DNA of 5,813 nt, taken from Candidatus Agrococcus pullicola. GTDB taxonomy: Bacteria; Actinomycetota; Actinomycetes; Actinomycetales; Microbacteriaceae. The notes under the pieces were generated by a model. The model was not told where the DNA came from, ran no database searches, and saw only the letters and a list, made by a program, of their open reading frames with translations. The DNA lies in contig DXDC01000380.1 in assembly GCA_019115685.1 (NCBI GenBank), positions 1 to 5,813 on the forward strand. Reading direction: 5' to 3'. Positions 1-5,813 of this stretch are shown piece by piece. Position 1 is the first letter of the stretch; each line of letters opens with the position of its first letter. The position numbers and the translations under genes are program-made.

Positions 1-663
1 GGCGGGCCGTGGTCGCGCGAGCTCTGCGCGGGCACGCACGTTTCCTCGTCGGCGAAGATCGGTCTTATCTCCGTGACGGGAGAATCGAGCGTTTCAGCGT
101 CTTCTCGACGTGTTGAGGCGCTGGTCGGCACGGATGCGTTCCGGCAGCTCGCAGCCGAGCGGGCGCTCGTGAACGAACTCACCACCAACCTGAAGACCCC
201 GCGGGAGCAGCTCGTGCCTCGCATTCAGGAGCTCGCGGCCGATCTCAAAAAGGCGCAACGGCGCATCCAGGAGTACGAGGCGGCATCGCTCGCGAAGCGT
301 GTGCCGGAGATCGCCGGTGGTGCCACGCGCGTGGGTGACGTTCTGCTGGCAACCTCGAGTGTCGGCTCCGTCAACTCCGTTGACGATTTGCGCTCTCTGG
401 TCGCACAGGTGCGGACGCAGTTCGGATCGGATGCGGCGGTTGTGGCTCTCGCAGGAGAGGTCAATGACAAGCCGATGGTCGTCGTCGGGACGAACGAGCG
501 GGCGCGTGACGCCGGCGTAAAAGCTGGGCCGCTGGCGAAGACCGCGGCAACCATCCTCGGTGGCGGTGGCGGTGGCAAACCGGACATGGCGCAGGGCGGT
601 GGCAGCGATACGAACAAGATTCCCGCTGCGCTCGACGCCGTCCGGGACGGTATTCGCGCGTGA
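1..663 (+). CDS. alaS: Alanyl-tRNA synthetase, C-terminal part (5' end outside window)
   Basis: AlaRS charges tRNA-Ala with alanine in the cytoplasm and hydrolyses mischarged Ser/Gly-tRNA-Ala. The frame is open from base 1 and gives the last 220 residues of a protein usually near 880, so about a quarter is visible. Fragment residues 5-14 read SRELCAGTHV, the end of the editing domain; Cys9 and His13 form the CxxxH half of its metal site, whose HxxxH half would lie upstream. Residues about 50-105 are a charged helical, coiled-coil-like linker. Residues about 110-220 are the C-Ala (DHHA1) domain, with the VVVGTNERARDAG stretch and the glycine-rich GGGGGGKPDMAQGGG (187-201) typical of AlaRS C termini. 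The stop TGA (661-663) overlaps the GTG start of ruvX by 4 nt. The C-terminal motifs are intact. The family call is very secure. Confidence 0.97.
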   Translation, partial: GGPWSRELCAGTHVSSSAKIGLISVTGESSVSASSRRVEALVGTDAFRQLAAERALVNELTTNLKTPREQLVPRIQELAADLKKAQRRIQEYEAASLAKRVPEIAGGATRVGDVLLATSSVGSVNSVDDLRSLVAQVRTQFGSDAAVVALAGEVNDKPMVVVGTNERARDAGVKAGPLAKTAATILGGGGGGKPDMAQGGGSDTNKIPAALDAVRDGIRA

Positions 664-1133
664 GACAGGGAGTCCGGTTGGGTGTCGACGTGGGCAGAGC
701 CCGCGTCGGGATCGCAGCTTCGGACGACGCGGGCGCGCTGGCCATGCCTGTAGAAACCGTGCAGCGGGGTAACGACACGCCGAAGGCACTGGAGCGCGTT
801 CATGCGCTTGCTGACGAATACGCGGCGGTGGAAATCGTGGTCGGTCTACCGCTTTCGCTCAGCGGCGCCGACACGGCGAGCACGCAGGATGCCCGCGACT
901 TTGCGAGCCTGCTCGCGCGGGGGACGACACCGGTGCGACTCGTTGACGAGCGGATGAGCACCGTGAGCGCTCAGGCCGGTATGCGGGCATCGGGGCGGAA
1001 AGCGAAACGTCAGCGTTCCGTCATCGATCAGGCTGCCGCGGTTGTGATCTTGCAGCACGCGCTGGATGCGGAACGCGCATCGGGTATCCCTGCCGGTAGC
1101 GTCGTAGGGTGCCCGCCGGGCGAGGAGAACTGA
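660..1133 (+). CDS. ruvX: RuvX/YqgF family Holliday-junction resolvase-like nuclease
   Basis: Small cytoplasmic RNase H-fold protein of 157 residues, a usual length for the family. Members are annotated as putative Holliday-junction resolvases, and E. coli YqgF takes part in pre-16S rRNA 5' maturation; which role applies here cannot be read from sequence. Visible motifs are GVDVGRARVGIA (8-19) with acidic Asp10, VVGLP (60-64), DERMST (96-101; family DERLTT) and IDQAAAVVIL (122-131) with Asp123, so the expected acidic active-site positions are present. The start is GTG at 660, overlapping the alaS stop (GTGA), with only a weak purine-rich GGGACGG at 644-650, so translational coupling to alaS is likely. 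A TTG at 678 has a better upstream AGGGAG, but it would cut the first beta strand (VRLGVD), so I reject it. The last ~20 residues look like a loose tail. Confidence 0.95.
   Translation: MRQGVRLGVDVGRARVGIAASDDAGALAMPVETVQRGNDTPKALERVHALADEYAAVEIVVGLPLSLSGADTASTQDARDFASLLARGTTPVRLVDERMSTVSAQAGMRASGRKAKRQRSVIDQAAAVVILQHALDAERASGIPAGSVVGCPPGEEN
1123..1127 (+). promoter_or_regulatory. Ribosome binding site of mltG
   Basis: AGGAG lies 5 nt before the ATG at 1133. It is the clearest Shine-Dalgarno in the first half of the window and decides the mltG start in favour of 1133 over an in-frame GTG at 1109. It lies inside the last codons of ruvX. Confidence 0.8.
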
Positions 1134-2221
1134 TGGCCAGGGATGAGCTGAAGCGATCGACGTACGTCGAGACGAAGAAGCGCGGTCTCGCACCGCTGTT
1201 CATCACGCTGGGCGTCATCCTCGTGCTGGTCATCGGCGGGGCACTCGGCATCGAGCGTTTCCTGAGCAGCTGGAACGCCGGCCCGGAAGACTATGAGGGC
1301 AACGGAGTGGATCCCGTCTCCGTCACGATTCCGGATGGGGCGAACTGGACGGAAGCGGCGAATATTCTGGCCGAGGACGATGTCATCGCCTCGCCGGAGG
1401 CGCTGATTGAGATCGTCGTGGAGGACGACTCGATCATTCTCCAGCCCGGTACGTTCGAGTTGCGGACGCAGATGAGTGCGCAAGCGGCGCTCGACGTGCT
1501 CACCGATCCGGCGTCCCTGCAGATCTGGACGGTCACGATCCCGGAGGGATTCGTGATTACGCAGCTCTTCGAGCGGCTTGCTGAGCACACCGGCTTCAGC
1601 GCAGAGGAATACGCAGCAGCAGCGGAAGACCCCGGCGCGTACGACGGGGTCTCGGAAGACTCCACGACTCTCGAGGGGTGGCTGTTCCCGGCAACGTACG
1701 AGTTCAGCCCCGATTCGACGCCGGAGAGCATCCTGCAGGTCATGGTCGACCGCATGGTGGAGTCTCTCGATCAGCACGGCGTGGCCGAGGACGAGCGGCA
1801 CGAGGTGCTGACCATGGCTGCGCTAGTGCAGCGGGAGGGTCGAAGCCACGACGACTTCACCCGTATGAGCCGCGTCTTCTTCAATCGCATCGACCAGGGC
1901 ATGCTGCTGCAGTCCGACGCGACGGTTGCCTACGGCACGGGACATTTGCACGTGGTCACGACGACGCCGGAGGAGCGTGAGGACGCAGACAACCCGTACA
2001 ACACCTACGTTCATGAGGGTTTGCCGCCCGGCCCGATCGGTGCGCCCGGCGACGATGCGATCAACGCTGCGTTGAACCCTGCCGACGGGCCCTGGCTCTT
2101 CTTCGTGACGGTGAATCCGGAAACCGGTGAGACTCTGTTCGCCGAGACGTACGATGAGCACCTCGAGAACGTTGGACTCTTCCAGCAGTGGCTGCGCGAG
2201 AACCCCGAGTGGGGATCGTAG
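1133..2221 (+). CDS. mltG: Endolytic murein transglycosylase MltG (YceG-like)
   Basis: MltG cleaves nascent peptidoglycan glycan strands endolytically at the outer face of the membrane and is thought to set strand length and terminate polymerisation. From ATG 1133 it has 362 residues: a basic cytoplasmic N terminus (1-18), one transmembrane helix (about 19-40, LAPLFITLGVILVLVIGGA), a linker, a LysM-like subdomain (about 63-125, beginning VSVTIPDGANWTEAANIL) and the YceG catalytic domain. Family landmarks are LEGWLFPATYEF (180-191), AALVQREG (229-236) with the expected catalytic Glu235, VFFNRIDQGMLLQSDATVAYG (248-268) and NPYNTYVHEGLPPGPIGAPG (287-306). The extracellular part is rich in Asp/Glu. 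The start shares its A with the ruvX stop (TGATG), suggesting coupling. Alternative start GTG 1109 would add eight residues inside ruvX and has no clear ribosome site. Function by family is secure; activity is not shown. Confidence 0.95.
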   Translation: MARDELKRSTYVETKKRGLAPLFITLGVILVLVIGGALGIERFLSSWNAGPEDYEGNGVDPVSVTIPDGANWTEAANILAEDDVIASPEALIEIVVEDDSIILQPGTFELRTQMSAQAALDVLTDPASLQIWTVTIPEGFVITQLFERLAEHTGFSAEEYAAAAEDPGAYDGVSEDSTTLEGWLFPATYEFSPDSTPESILQVMVDRMVESLDQHGVAEDERHEVLTMAALVQREGRSHDDFTRMSRVFFNRIDQGMLLQSDATVAYGTGHLHVVTTTPEEREDADNPYNTYVHEGLPPGPIGAPGDDAINAALNPADGPWLFFVTVNPETGETLFAETYDEHLENVGLFQQWLRENPEWGS

Positions 2222-2231
2222 ACAGCCGTGG

Positions 2232-2282
2232 ATGACAACGCACAGTGAATGACAACGCACAGTGAAGGACAGGGTGCAGTGA
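2232..2282 (+). repeat. 17-bp tandem duplication plus a degenerate third unit before aroE
   Basis: The unit atgacaacgcacagtga occurs twice without interruption, at 2232-2248 and 2249-2265, with no mismatch. The following 17 bases (2266-2282) match the unit at 12 of 17 positions and keep the CAGTGA end in the same phase, so CAGTGAA recurs every 17 nt at 2243, 2260 and 2277. The preferred aroE GTG start (2279) lies in the third unit. Because 17 is not a multiple of 3, each copy moves to another frame. The array fills most of the mltG-aroE gap. The perfect pair is seen directly; the third unit as a decayed copy is inference. Confidence 0.85.
2264..2273 (+). promoter_or_regulatory. Ribosome binding site deciding the aroE start
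   Basis: The purine run GAAGGACAGG ends 5 nt before the GTG at 2279. The competing in-frame ATG at 2249 has no comparable purine tract upstream (it is preceded by the repeat unit). This supports the shorter AroE, which then begins directly with the first beta strand. Confidence 0.6.
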
Positions 2283-3070
2283 AGCTCGGAGTCATCGGGA
2301 GCCCCATCGATCACTCTAAATCGCCGGTCATGCATCACGCCGCGTATCGCGCGCTGGGGCTGCGCTGGAGCTATGAGCCGCACGAAGTCACGACAGAGTC
2401 GTTCGAGCGATTCATGTCCGGGCTGCGCGGTCAGTGGCGCGGGGTTTCGGTCACGGCGCCGTTGAAGGAGCAGGCACGTGCGTGGGCGCGAGAACTCGAT
2501 GAGAACGCGAGACTCACGGGAGCTGCCAATACCGTCCTCGTGCAGTCGCGGCGGGCGTTCAACACGGACGTTACCGGCATCGTTGCGGCATTCAGGTTGG
2601 TCGGGCTCACTGAGTCGCGCACCGCTGGGATCGTCGGCGGGGGAGCCACGGCGATGAGCGCTCTCGTCGCCTTGCACAGGATGGGCGCAACCGGCGTGGA
2701 AGTGCGCGCGAGGAACCTGGAAAAGCTCGAACCTATGACGCGCCTGGCGCACGAGCTGGGCGTCGCACTGCGTCCGGGCAACCTGGACACCCCCATCGGC
2801 GGCGTTGACGCCGTCGTGTCGACGCTGCCCGCCGGCGCTCGCGTTATCCCGCAGATCAGTGACCCGGCCGCCATCCTGGACGCGGACTACGCACGGGGAT
2901 ACTCGCGCTACGAGCTCGACCACGAGGACCGCGTCATCAGCGGTCTCGAAATGCTGGCGGCTCAAGCGCTCGCGCAGGTTCGCATTTTTGTCGGGGGTGA
3001 TCCGGAACGCGCGCTGCCCAATGAAGGCGTCGTGTGGCGAGCGATGCGCTCCGCGGTCGGCGTCGAGTAG
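2279..3070 (+). CDS. aroE: Shikimate dehydrogenase (AroE family)
   Basis: Reduces 3-dehydroshikimate to shikimate with NADPH, step 4 of the shikimate pathway, in the cytoplasm. From GTG 2279 it has 263 residues, near the usual ~270. The substrate domain shows [15 protein letters not shown] (2-16) with the paired serines Ser13/Ser15, SVTAPLK (57-63) with the catalytic-position Lys63, GAANT (81-85) with Asn84, and NTDVTG (95-100) with Asp97. The nucleotide domain shows GIVGGGATA (117-125) and ARNLEKL (144-150) at the place of the NADP-phosphate-contact motif. The C-terminal [10 protein letters not shown] (221-230) carries the conserved Gln229. Odd: the usual DVVYxPxPTPL segment reads [13 protein letters not shown] (201-213); the Tyr is kept but the PTPL part is lost and the link to SGLEML is a few residues shorter. 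An ATG at 2249 would add ten residues. It sits before other aro genes. A quinate/shikimate-type or divergent paralogue is possible but less likely. Confidence 0.9.
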   Translation: MKLGVIGSPIDHSKSPVMHHAAYRALGLRWSYEPHEVTTESFERFMSGLRGQWRGVSVTAPLKEQARAWARELDENARLTGAANTVLVQSRRAFNTDVTGIVAAFRLVGLTESRTAGIVGGGATAMSALVALHRMGATGVEVRARNLEKLEPMTRLAHELGVALRPGNLDTPIGGVDAVVSTLPAGARVIPQISDPAAILDADYARGYSRYELDHEDRVISGLEMLAAQALAQVRIFVGGDPERALPNEGVVWRAMRSAVGVE

Positions 3071-3096
3071 CTGTCGGGCATGGGATGATGGATCCT

Positions 3097-4290
3097 ATGC
3101 TTCGTTGGATCACGGCCGGGGAATCGCACGGCCCCGAACTCATCGCGACTATCGAGGGCATGCCAGCGGGCGTGCCGATCACCGTCGAGCAGATTCAGGA
3201 CGATCTGGAGCGTCGCAAGCTCGGCGCCGGCCGGGGCGCGCGCATGAAGTTCGAACAGGACGCGCTGACGCTTTCCACCGGCATCGTGCACGGTGAAACA
3301 ATAGGTTCTCCCATCGCGATCCGTGTCGGTAACACCGAGTGGCCGAAGTGGATGGAGGTCATGAGCGCGGCGCCGCTCGAGCACGAGCCGACCGGCGCTC
3401 GAGCCGCCAAGCTGACGCGCCCGCGCCCAGGGCACGCGGACCTCACCGGCATGCAGAAGTACGGCTTCGAGCATGCCCGACCCGTCCTCGAACGTGCTTC
3501 CGCTCGCGAGACCGCAGCGCGAGTAGCGCTGGGCGCGGTCGCGAGAGCGTTCCTGGATCAGCTCGGCATACGTCTGCTGTCGCACACGCTGTCGATGGGA
3601 ACGGCGGGGACTCCCGATGATGCACCGTTGCCGAGACCGGATGACGTTGCCGCTCTCGATGCTGATCCCGTCAGGTCATTCCATCCCGAATCGAGCGCCG
3701 CGATGCTCGAGGAAGTCGAGGCCGCACGCAAGGACGGCGACACCCTGGGCGGCGTTGTCGAAGTGCTGGCCTACGGTCTGCCTCCCGGGCTCGGCAGTTA
3801 CGTGCACTGGGACCGACGACTGGACGCCCGACTCGCTGGCGCGTTGATGAGTGTCCAGGCGATCAAGGGAGTCGAAGTGGGCGACGGCTTCGCGACCGCG
3901 GCGAGGAGGGGCAGCGCCGCTCACGACGAGATCGTGCCGGGAGCCGATGGTCTCCAACGCGTCTCCAACCGTGCCGGCGGTATCGAAGGGGGTATGACAA
4001 ACGGTCAGGTGCTGCGCGTTCGCGCTGCGATGAAGCCGATTTCGACGGTGCCGCACGCGTTGCGCACGATCGATGTCGCGACGGGCGAAGCTTCCAAGGC
4101 GCACCATCAAAGGAGCGATATCACTGCCGTTCCGGCCTCCGGAGTCGTCGCGGAGGCGATGGCGGCACTCGTCCTCGCCGATGCGGTGTTGGAGAAGTTT
4201 GGCGGCGACAGTGTCGGTGAAACCCGCAGGAACATGGCAGCGTACCTCAGCGCGATCGACGAGAGCGTGCTGACGAAGAACGAGTCCTGA
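3097..4290 (+). CDS. aroC: Chorismate synthase
   Basis: Converts EPSP to chorismate by loss of phosphate using reduced FMN, the last step of the shikimate pathway; family members are homotetramers. From ATG 3097 it has 397 residues, normal for the actinobacterial form. Motifs are GESHG (8-12, conserved His11), [14 protein letters not shown] (39-52; Arg39/40 and Arg46), RPRPGHAD (108-115, conserved His113), [15 protein letters not shown] (132-146), [12 protein letters not shown] (254-265), the [13 protein letters not shown] signature (291-303) with MKPISTV (312-318), and [17 protein letters not shown] (339-355) with Asp341. The common GYGRG reads GAGRG here, and SGVRHG reads TGIVHG. ATG at 3085 and 3088 are in frame and would add four or three residues; I prefer 3097 because the protein then begins [12 protein letters not shown] like relatives, though its ribosome site is weak. 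It follows aroE by 26 nt and overlaps aroK by 1 nt. Confidence 0.97.
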   Translation: MLRWITAGESHGPELIATIEGMPAGVPITVEQIQDDLERRKLGAGRGARMKFEQDALTLSTGIVHGETIGSPIAIRVGNTEWPKWMEVMSAAPLEHEPTGARAAKLTRPRPGHADLTGMQKYGFEHARPVLERASARETAARVALGAVARAFLDQLGIRLLSHTLSMGTAGTPDDAPLPRPDDVAALDADPVRSFHPESSAAMLEEVEAARKDGDTLGGVVEVLAYGLPPGLGSYVHWDRRLDARLAGALMSVQAIKGVEVGDGFATAARRGSAAHDEIVPGADGLQRVSNRAGGIEGGMTNGQVLRVRAAMKPISTVPHALRTIDVATGEASKAHHQRSDITAVPASGVVAEAMAALVLADAVLEKFGGDSVGETRRNMAAYLSAIDESVLTKNES

Positions 4291-4847
4291 TGTCCGCGCA
4301 GGCGCCTCGGCCGGTGGTGCTGATAGGGCCGATGGCCGCCGGCAAGAGTTCGGTGGGAAGGATGCTGGCAAAGGTGCTCGCTCGTGAGTTCATCGATACC
4401 GACAAGGTCATCGTGCGCCACAACGGGCCGATACCGGAGATATTCGCTGCACAGGGTGAGCGCGGGTTCAGGGAACTCGAAGCGAGCGTCATCGCGGAGG
4501 CGCTGCGACCGGGCACGGTCGTCTCGCTCGGTGGCGGCGCAGTTCTGCACGAGGGGACGAGGGCCCGAATCGCGGATGCGACCGTTGTTCTGATCACTGT
4601 TTCCGAATCCGCAGTCGAGCGCCGAATCGACAACAACAAACGGCCGCTGCTTGCCGAAGAAGGCATCGTGGCCTGGAGAAGGATAACCGCCGAACGCGAG
4701 CCACTGTATCGGCAGCTGGCGGATGCCGTCGCCGATACGTCGCACCGCCCGATGCGGCGTGTCGCAGAAGAGATTGCAGCATGGGTGCTCGAGCATGAAC
4801 ACCCAGGGTCCGGAAAGACGAAGGAGCGGGGAGTAATCAGTGTCTGA
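4290..4847 (+). CDS. aroK: Shikimate kinase
   Basis: Phosphorylates shikimate at the 3-hydroxyl with ATP, step 5 of the pathway, as a cytoplasmic P-loop kinase. It has 185 residues, within the usual 165-190. Visible are Walker A GPMAAGKSS (13-21), the FIDTD motif (34-38) with Asp36 and Asp38 at the Mg/shikimate positions, GERGFRELE (56-64) with substrate-binding Arg61, the GGGA turn (81-84), the LID-region NNKRPLL (115-121) with Arg118, and REPLYRQLAD (136-145) with Arg136 matching the second shikimate-contact arginine. All key residues are present. The ATG takes its A from the aroC stop (TGATG), and the upstream purines (GAAGAACGAG, 4275-4284) are only a weak ribosome site, so coupling to aroC is likely. 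The C-terminal ~18 residues are charged and probably flexible; they overlap the start of aroB by 8 nt. Confidence 0.96.
   Translation: MSAQAPRPVVLIGPMAAGKSSVGRMLAKVLAREFIDTDKVIVRHNGPIPEIFAAQGERGFRELEASVIAEALRPGTVVSLGGGAVLHEGTRARIADATVVLITVSESAVERRIDNNKRPLLAEEGIVAWRRITAEREPLYRQLADAVADTSHRPMRRVAEEIAAWVLEHEHPGSGKTKERGVISV
4828..4833 (+). promoter_or_regulatory. Ribosome binding site of aroB
   Basis: GGGGAG lies 6 nt before the GTG at 4840; a second purine block, AAGGAG at 4821-4826, is 13 nt away. Both lie in the 3' end of aroK. They support the GTG at 4840 as the aroB start. Confidence 0.65.
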
Positions 4848-5813
4848 AGTAACGACAATCCGTGTGGAGACGGCAGAAGAGTACGACGTCGTCATCGGTC
4901 GTGAAGTACTGCTCGATCAGCTGCGTAACGCGTTGACGGGAGTGGATAAGGTGCTCGTCGTGCATCAGCCGTCGCTCTCGACCGTGGCCGACGAGCTGAA
5001 GCGCGATATCGAAGTCAGCGGGACGCAGCTCTTTCTCGCCGAAGTGCCGGACGCCGAGGATGCCAAACGCATCGAGGTAGCTCAGTTTCTCTGGCAGATC
5101 ATGGGGCAGGCGGATTTCACGAGAACCGACGTCGTCATCGGGCTCGGCGGGGGAGCCGCAACGGATCTGGCTGGCTTCGTCGCTGCGACCTGGCTTCGGG
5201 GCGTGAATGTGATTCAGGTACCGACAACGGTGCTAGGCATGGTCGACGCGGCAGTCGGCGGTAAGACCGGCATCAACACGGAACTCGGCAAGAATCTCGT
5301 CGGCGCCTTCCATCAACCATCACTGGTGATCGCCGATCTTGCCCTGACCGACACGCTTGACCGCAAGGAGATCCTGACCGGGTTCGCGGAGGTGGTCAAG
5401 TGCGGATTCATCGCGGACGAGCGTATTCTTGCACTGCTCGAGGCCGACCTGGAGGCAACGACGAACACCAGCACGCCCGAGTTTCACGAAGCGGTCTCTC
5501 GAGCGATACGAGTCAAAGCGGAAATCGTCGCGGATGACACTCACGAACTGGGCCGCCGCGAGTTCTTGAATTACGGCCACACGTTGGGGCACGCGATTGA
5601 GCACGCTGAGCGCTACCAGTGGCGCCACGGAGCGGCGATTTCGATCGGGATGGTCTTTGCCGCTGAACTGGGTCGACTCGCGGGGCGCCTGGATGATGCA
5701 ACCGTCAGCAGGCATCGACGTATTCTTGCGAGCCTGGACCTGCCGCTTCGTTATCCGGCGAATCGCTGGAAGACGCTGCGGGCCACGATGCAGCGCGATA
5801 AGAAGGCCCGGGG
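4840..5813 (+). CDS. aroB: 3-dehydroquinate synthase, N-terminal ~90% (3' end outside window)
   Basis: Converts DAHP to 3-dehydroquinate, step 2 of the pathway, using NAD+ and a divalent metal. The frame is open from GTG 4840 to the window edge: 324 complete codons of a family usually ~350-365, so roughly 30-40 codons are missing. Visible are the NAD-binding GLGGGAATD (101-109), PTTVLGMVDAAVGGKTGIN (128-146), GKNLVGAFHQP (150-160), and FAEVVK (182-187), NYGHTLGHAIEH (244-255) and WRHGAA (261-266). Glu184, His247 and His263 are the expected metal ligands. The last codons read RDKKAR, the lysine-rich motif that normally precedes the C-terminal strand. The start overlaps the end of aroK by 8 nt. 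I see no internal stop or frameshift; the missing stop comes from the window cut. A 2-deoxy-scyllo-inosose or aminoDHQ synthase paralogue is conceivable, but the setting argues for AroB. Confidence 0.96.
   Translation, partial: MSEVTTIRVETAEEYDVVIGREVLLDQLRNALTGVDKVLVVHQPSLSTVADELKRDIEVSGTQLFLAEVPDAEDAKRIEVAQFLWQIMGQADFTRTDVVIGLGGGAATDLAGFVAATWLRGVNVIQVPTTVLGMVDAAVGGKTGINTELGKNLVGAFHQPSLVIADLALTDTLDRKEILTGFAEVVKCGFIADERILALLEADLEATTNTSTPEFHEAVSRAIRVKAEIVADDTHELGRREFLNYGHTLGHAIEHAERYQWRHGAAISIGMVFAAELGRLAGRLDDATVSRHRRILASLDLPLRYPANRWKTLRATMQRDKKAR

Larger units (their letters stand above)
1..5813 (+). other. Probable single transcription unit alaS-ruvX-mltG-aroECKB
   Basis: All seven genes point the same way. 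Junctions are a 4-nt overlap (660-663), a 1-nt overlap (1133), a 57-nt gap (2222-2278), a 26-nt gap (3071-3096), a 1-nt overlap (4290) and an 8-nt overlap (4840-4847). I see no stem-loop followed by a T run in either gap. One operon is inferred from spacing; internal promoters in or near the two gaps, particularly before aroE or aroC, cannot be excluded, and I found no convincing -35/-10 pair. Confidence 0.6.

Noticed and set aside
559..605. Glycine-rich, low-complexity GGT/GGC run near the alaS end, considered as a repeat or recombination site
   Set aside because: It encodes the conserved glycine-rich loop of the AlaRS C-Ala domain.
1109..1132. Upstream GTG start extending MltG by eight residues
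   Set aside because: The extension lies inside ruvX, lacks a clear ribosome site, and the ATG at 1133 has AGGAG at 5 nt.
1823..2965. A 380-codon open frame on the minus strand opposite mltG and aroE, and similar long minus-strand frames at 94-789, 1028-1801, 3676-4371 and 4107-4895
   Set aside because: These are shadows caused by high GC at third codon positions of the plus-strand genes. Their translations are rich in Arg, Pro and Ser, match no family I recognise, and lie opposite clearly identified genes.
3039..3051. Small inverted repeat GAGCG-ATG-CGCTC near the aroE end, considered as a terminator
   Set aside because: It has a 5-bp stem, a 3-nt loop and no T run, and lies inside the aroE coding sequence; it is expected by chance in GC-rich DNA.
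3034..3096. In-frame extension of aroC into the aroE 3' end
   Set aside because: The extra residues are unlike any AroC N terminus, and the family start [12 protein letters not shown] is at 3097.
3081..3096. GGGATGATGGATCC before aroC, considered as a -10 element or operator
   Set aside because: No -35 partner or symmetric site of useful length is present; GGATCC alone is only a six-base palindrome.
5320..5715. Minus-strand frame over the right part of the window with no annotated plus-strand frame to the edge
   Set aside because: The plus strand here is aroB, which is open to the window edge and carries all family motifs; the minus frame is its shadow.

Overview
The window is a densely packed, single-strand gene run from a high-G+C Gram-positive bacterium. 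An actinobacterium is likely, most plausibly of the Microbacteriaceae type. This rests on the GC-rich third codon positions, the frequent GTG starts, the sequence style of the proteins and above all the gene order alaS - ruvX - mltG - aroE - aroC - aroK - aroB, which is a familiar actinobacterial arrangement. The family-level placement is inference, because no 16S or other decisive marker is present.

Layout, all on the + strand: the 3' end of alaS (alanyl-tRNA synthetase; the 5' part lies outside the window), ruvX/yqgF (RNase H-fold Holliday-junction resolvase-like / pre-16S rRNA nuclease family), mltG (membrane-anchored endolytic murein transglycosylase), then four shikimate-pathway genes: aroE (shikimate dehydrogenase), aroC (chorismate synthase), aroK (shikimate kinase) and aroB (3-dehydroquinate synthase, cut by the right edge). 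Four of the six junctions overlap: alaS/ruvX by 4 nt, ruvX/mltG by 1 nt, aroC/aroK by 1 nt and aroK/aroB by 8 nt. The two real gaps are mltG-aroE (57 nt to the preferred aroE start) and aroE-aroC (26 nt). I see no terminator, RNA gene, mobile element or CRISPR array, and no stretch of 300 bases without a gene.

The aro genes cover steps 2 (AroB), 4 (AroE), 5 (AroK) and 7 (AroC) of the route to chorismate. DAHP synthase, dehydroquinase (step 3) and EPSP synthase (step 6) are not in the window. The three upstream genes serve translation, nucleic-acid processing and cell-wall glycan length, and probably share transcription rather than a pathway with the aro genes.

This is an ordinary housekeeping region and I do not find a new biological system in it. 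The points most worth a second look are a perfect 17-bp tandem duplication in the mltG-aroE gap, which scatters start and stop codons in front of aroE, and an unusual C-terminal segment in AroE.
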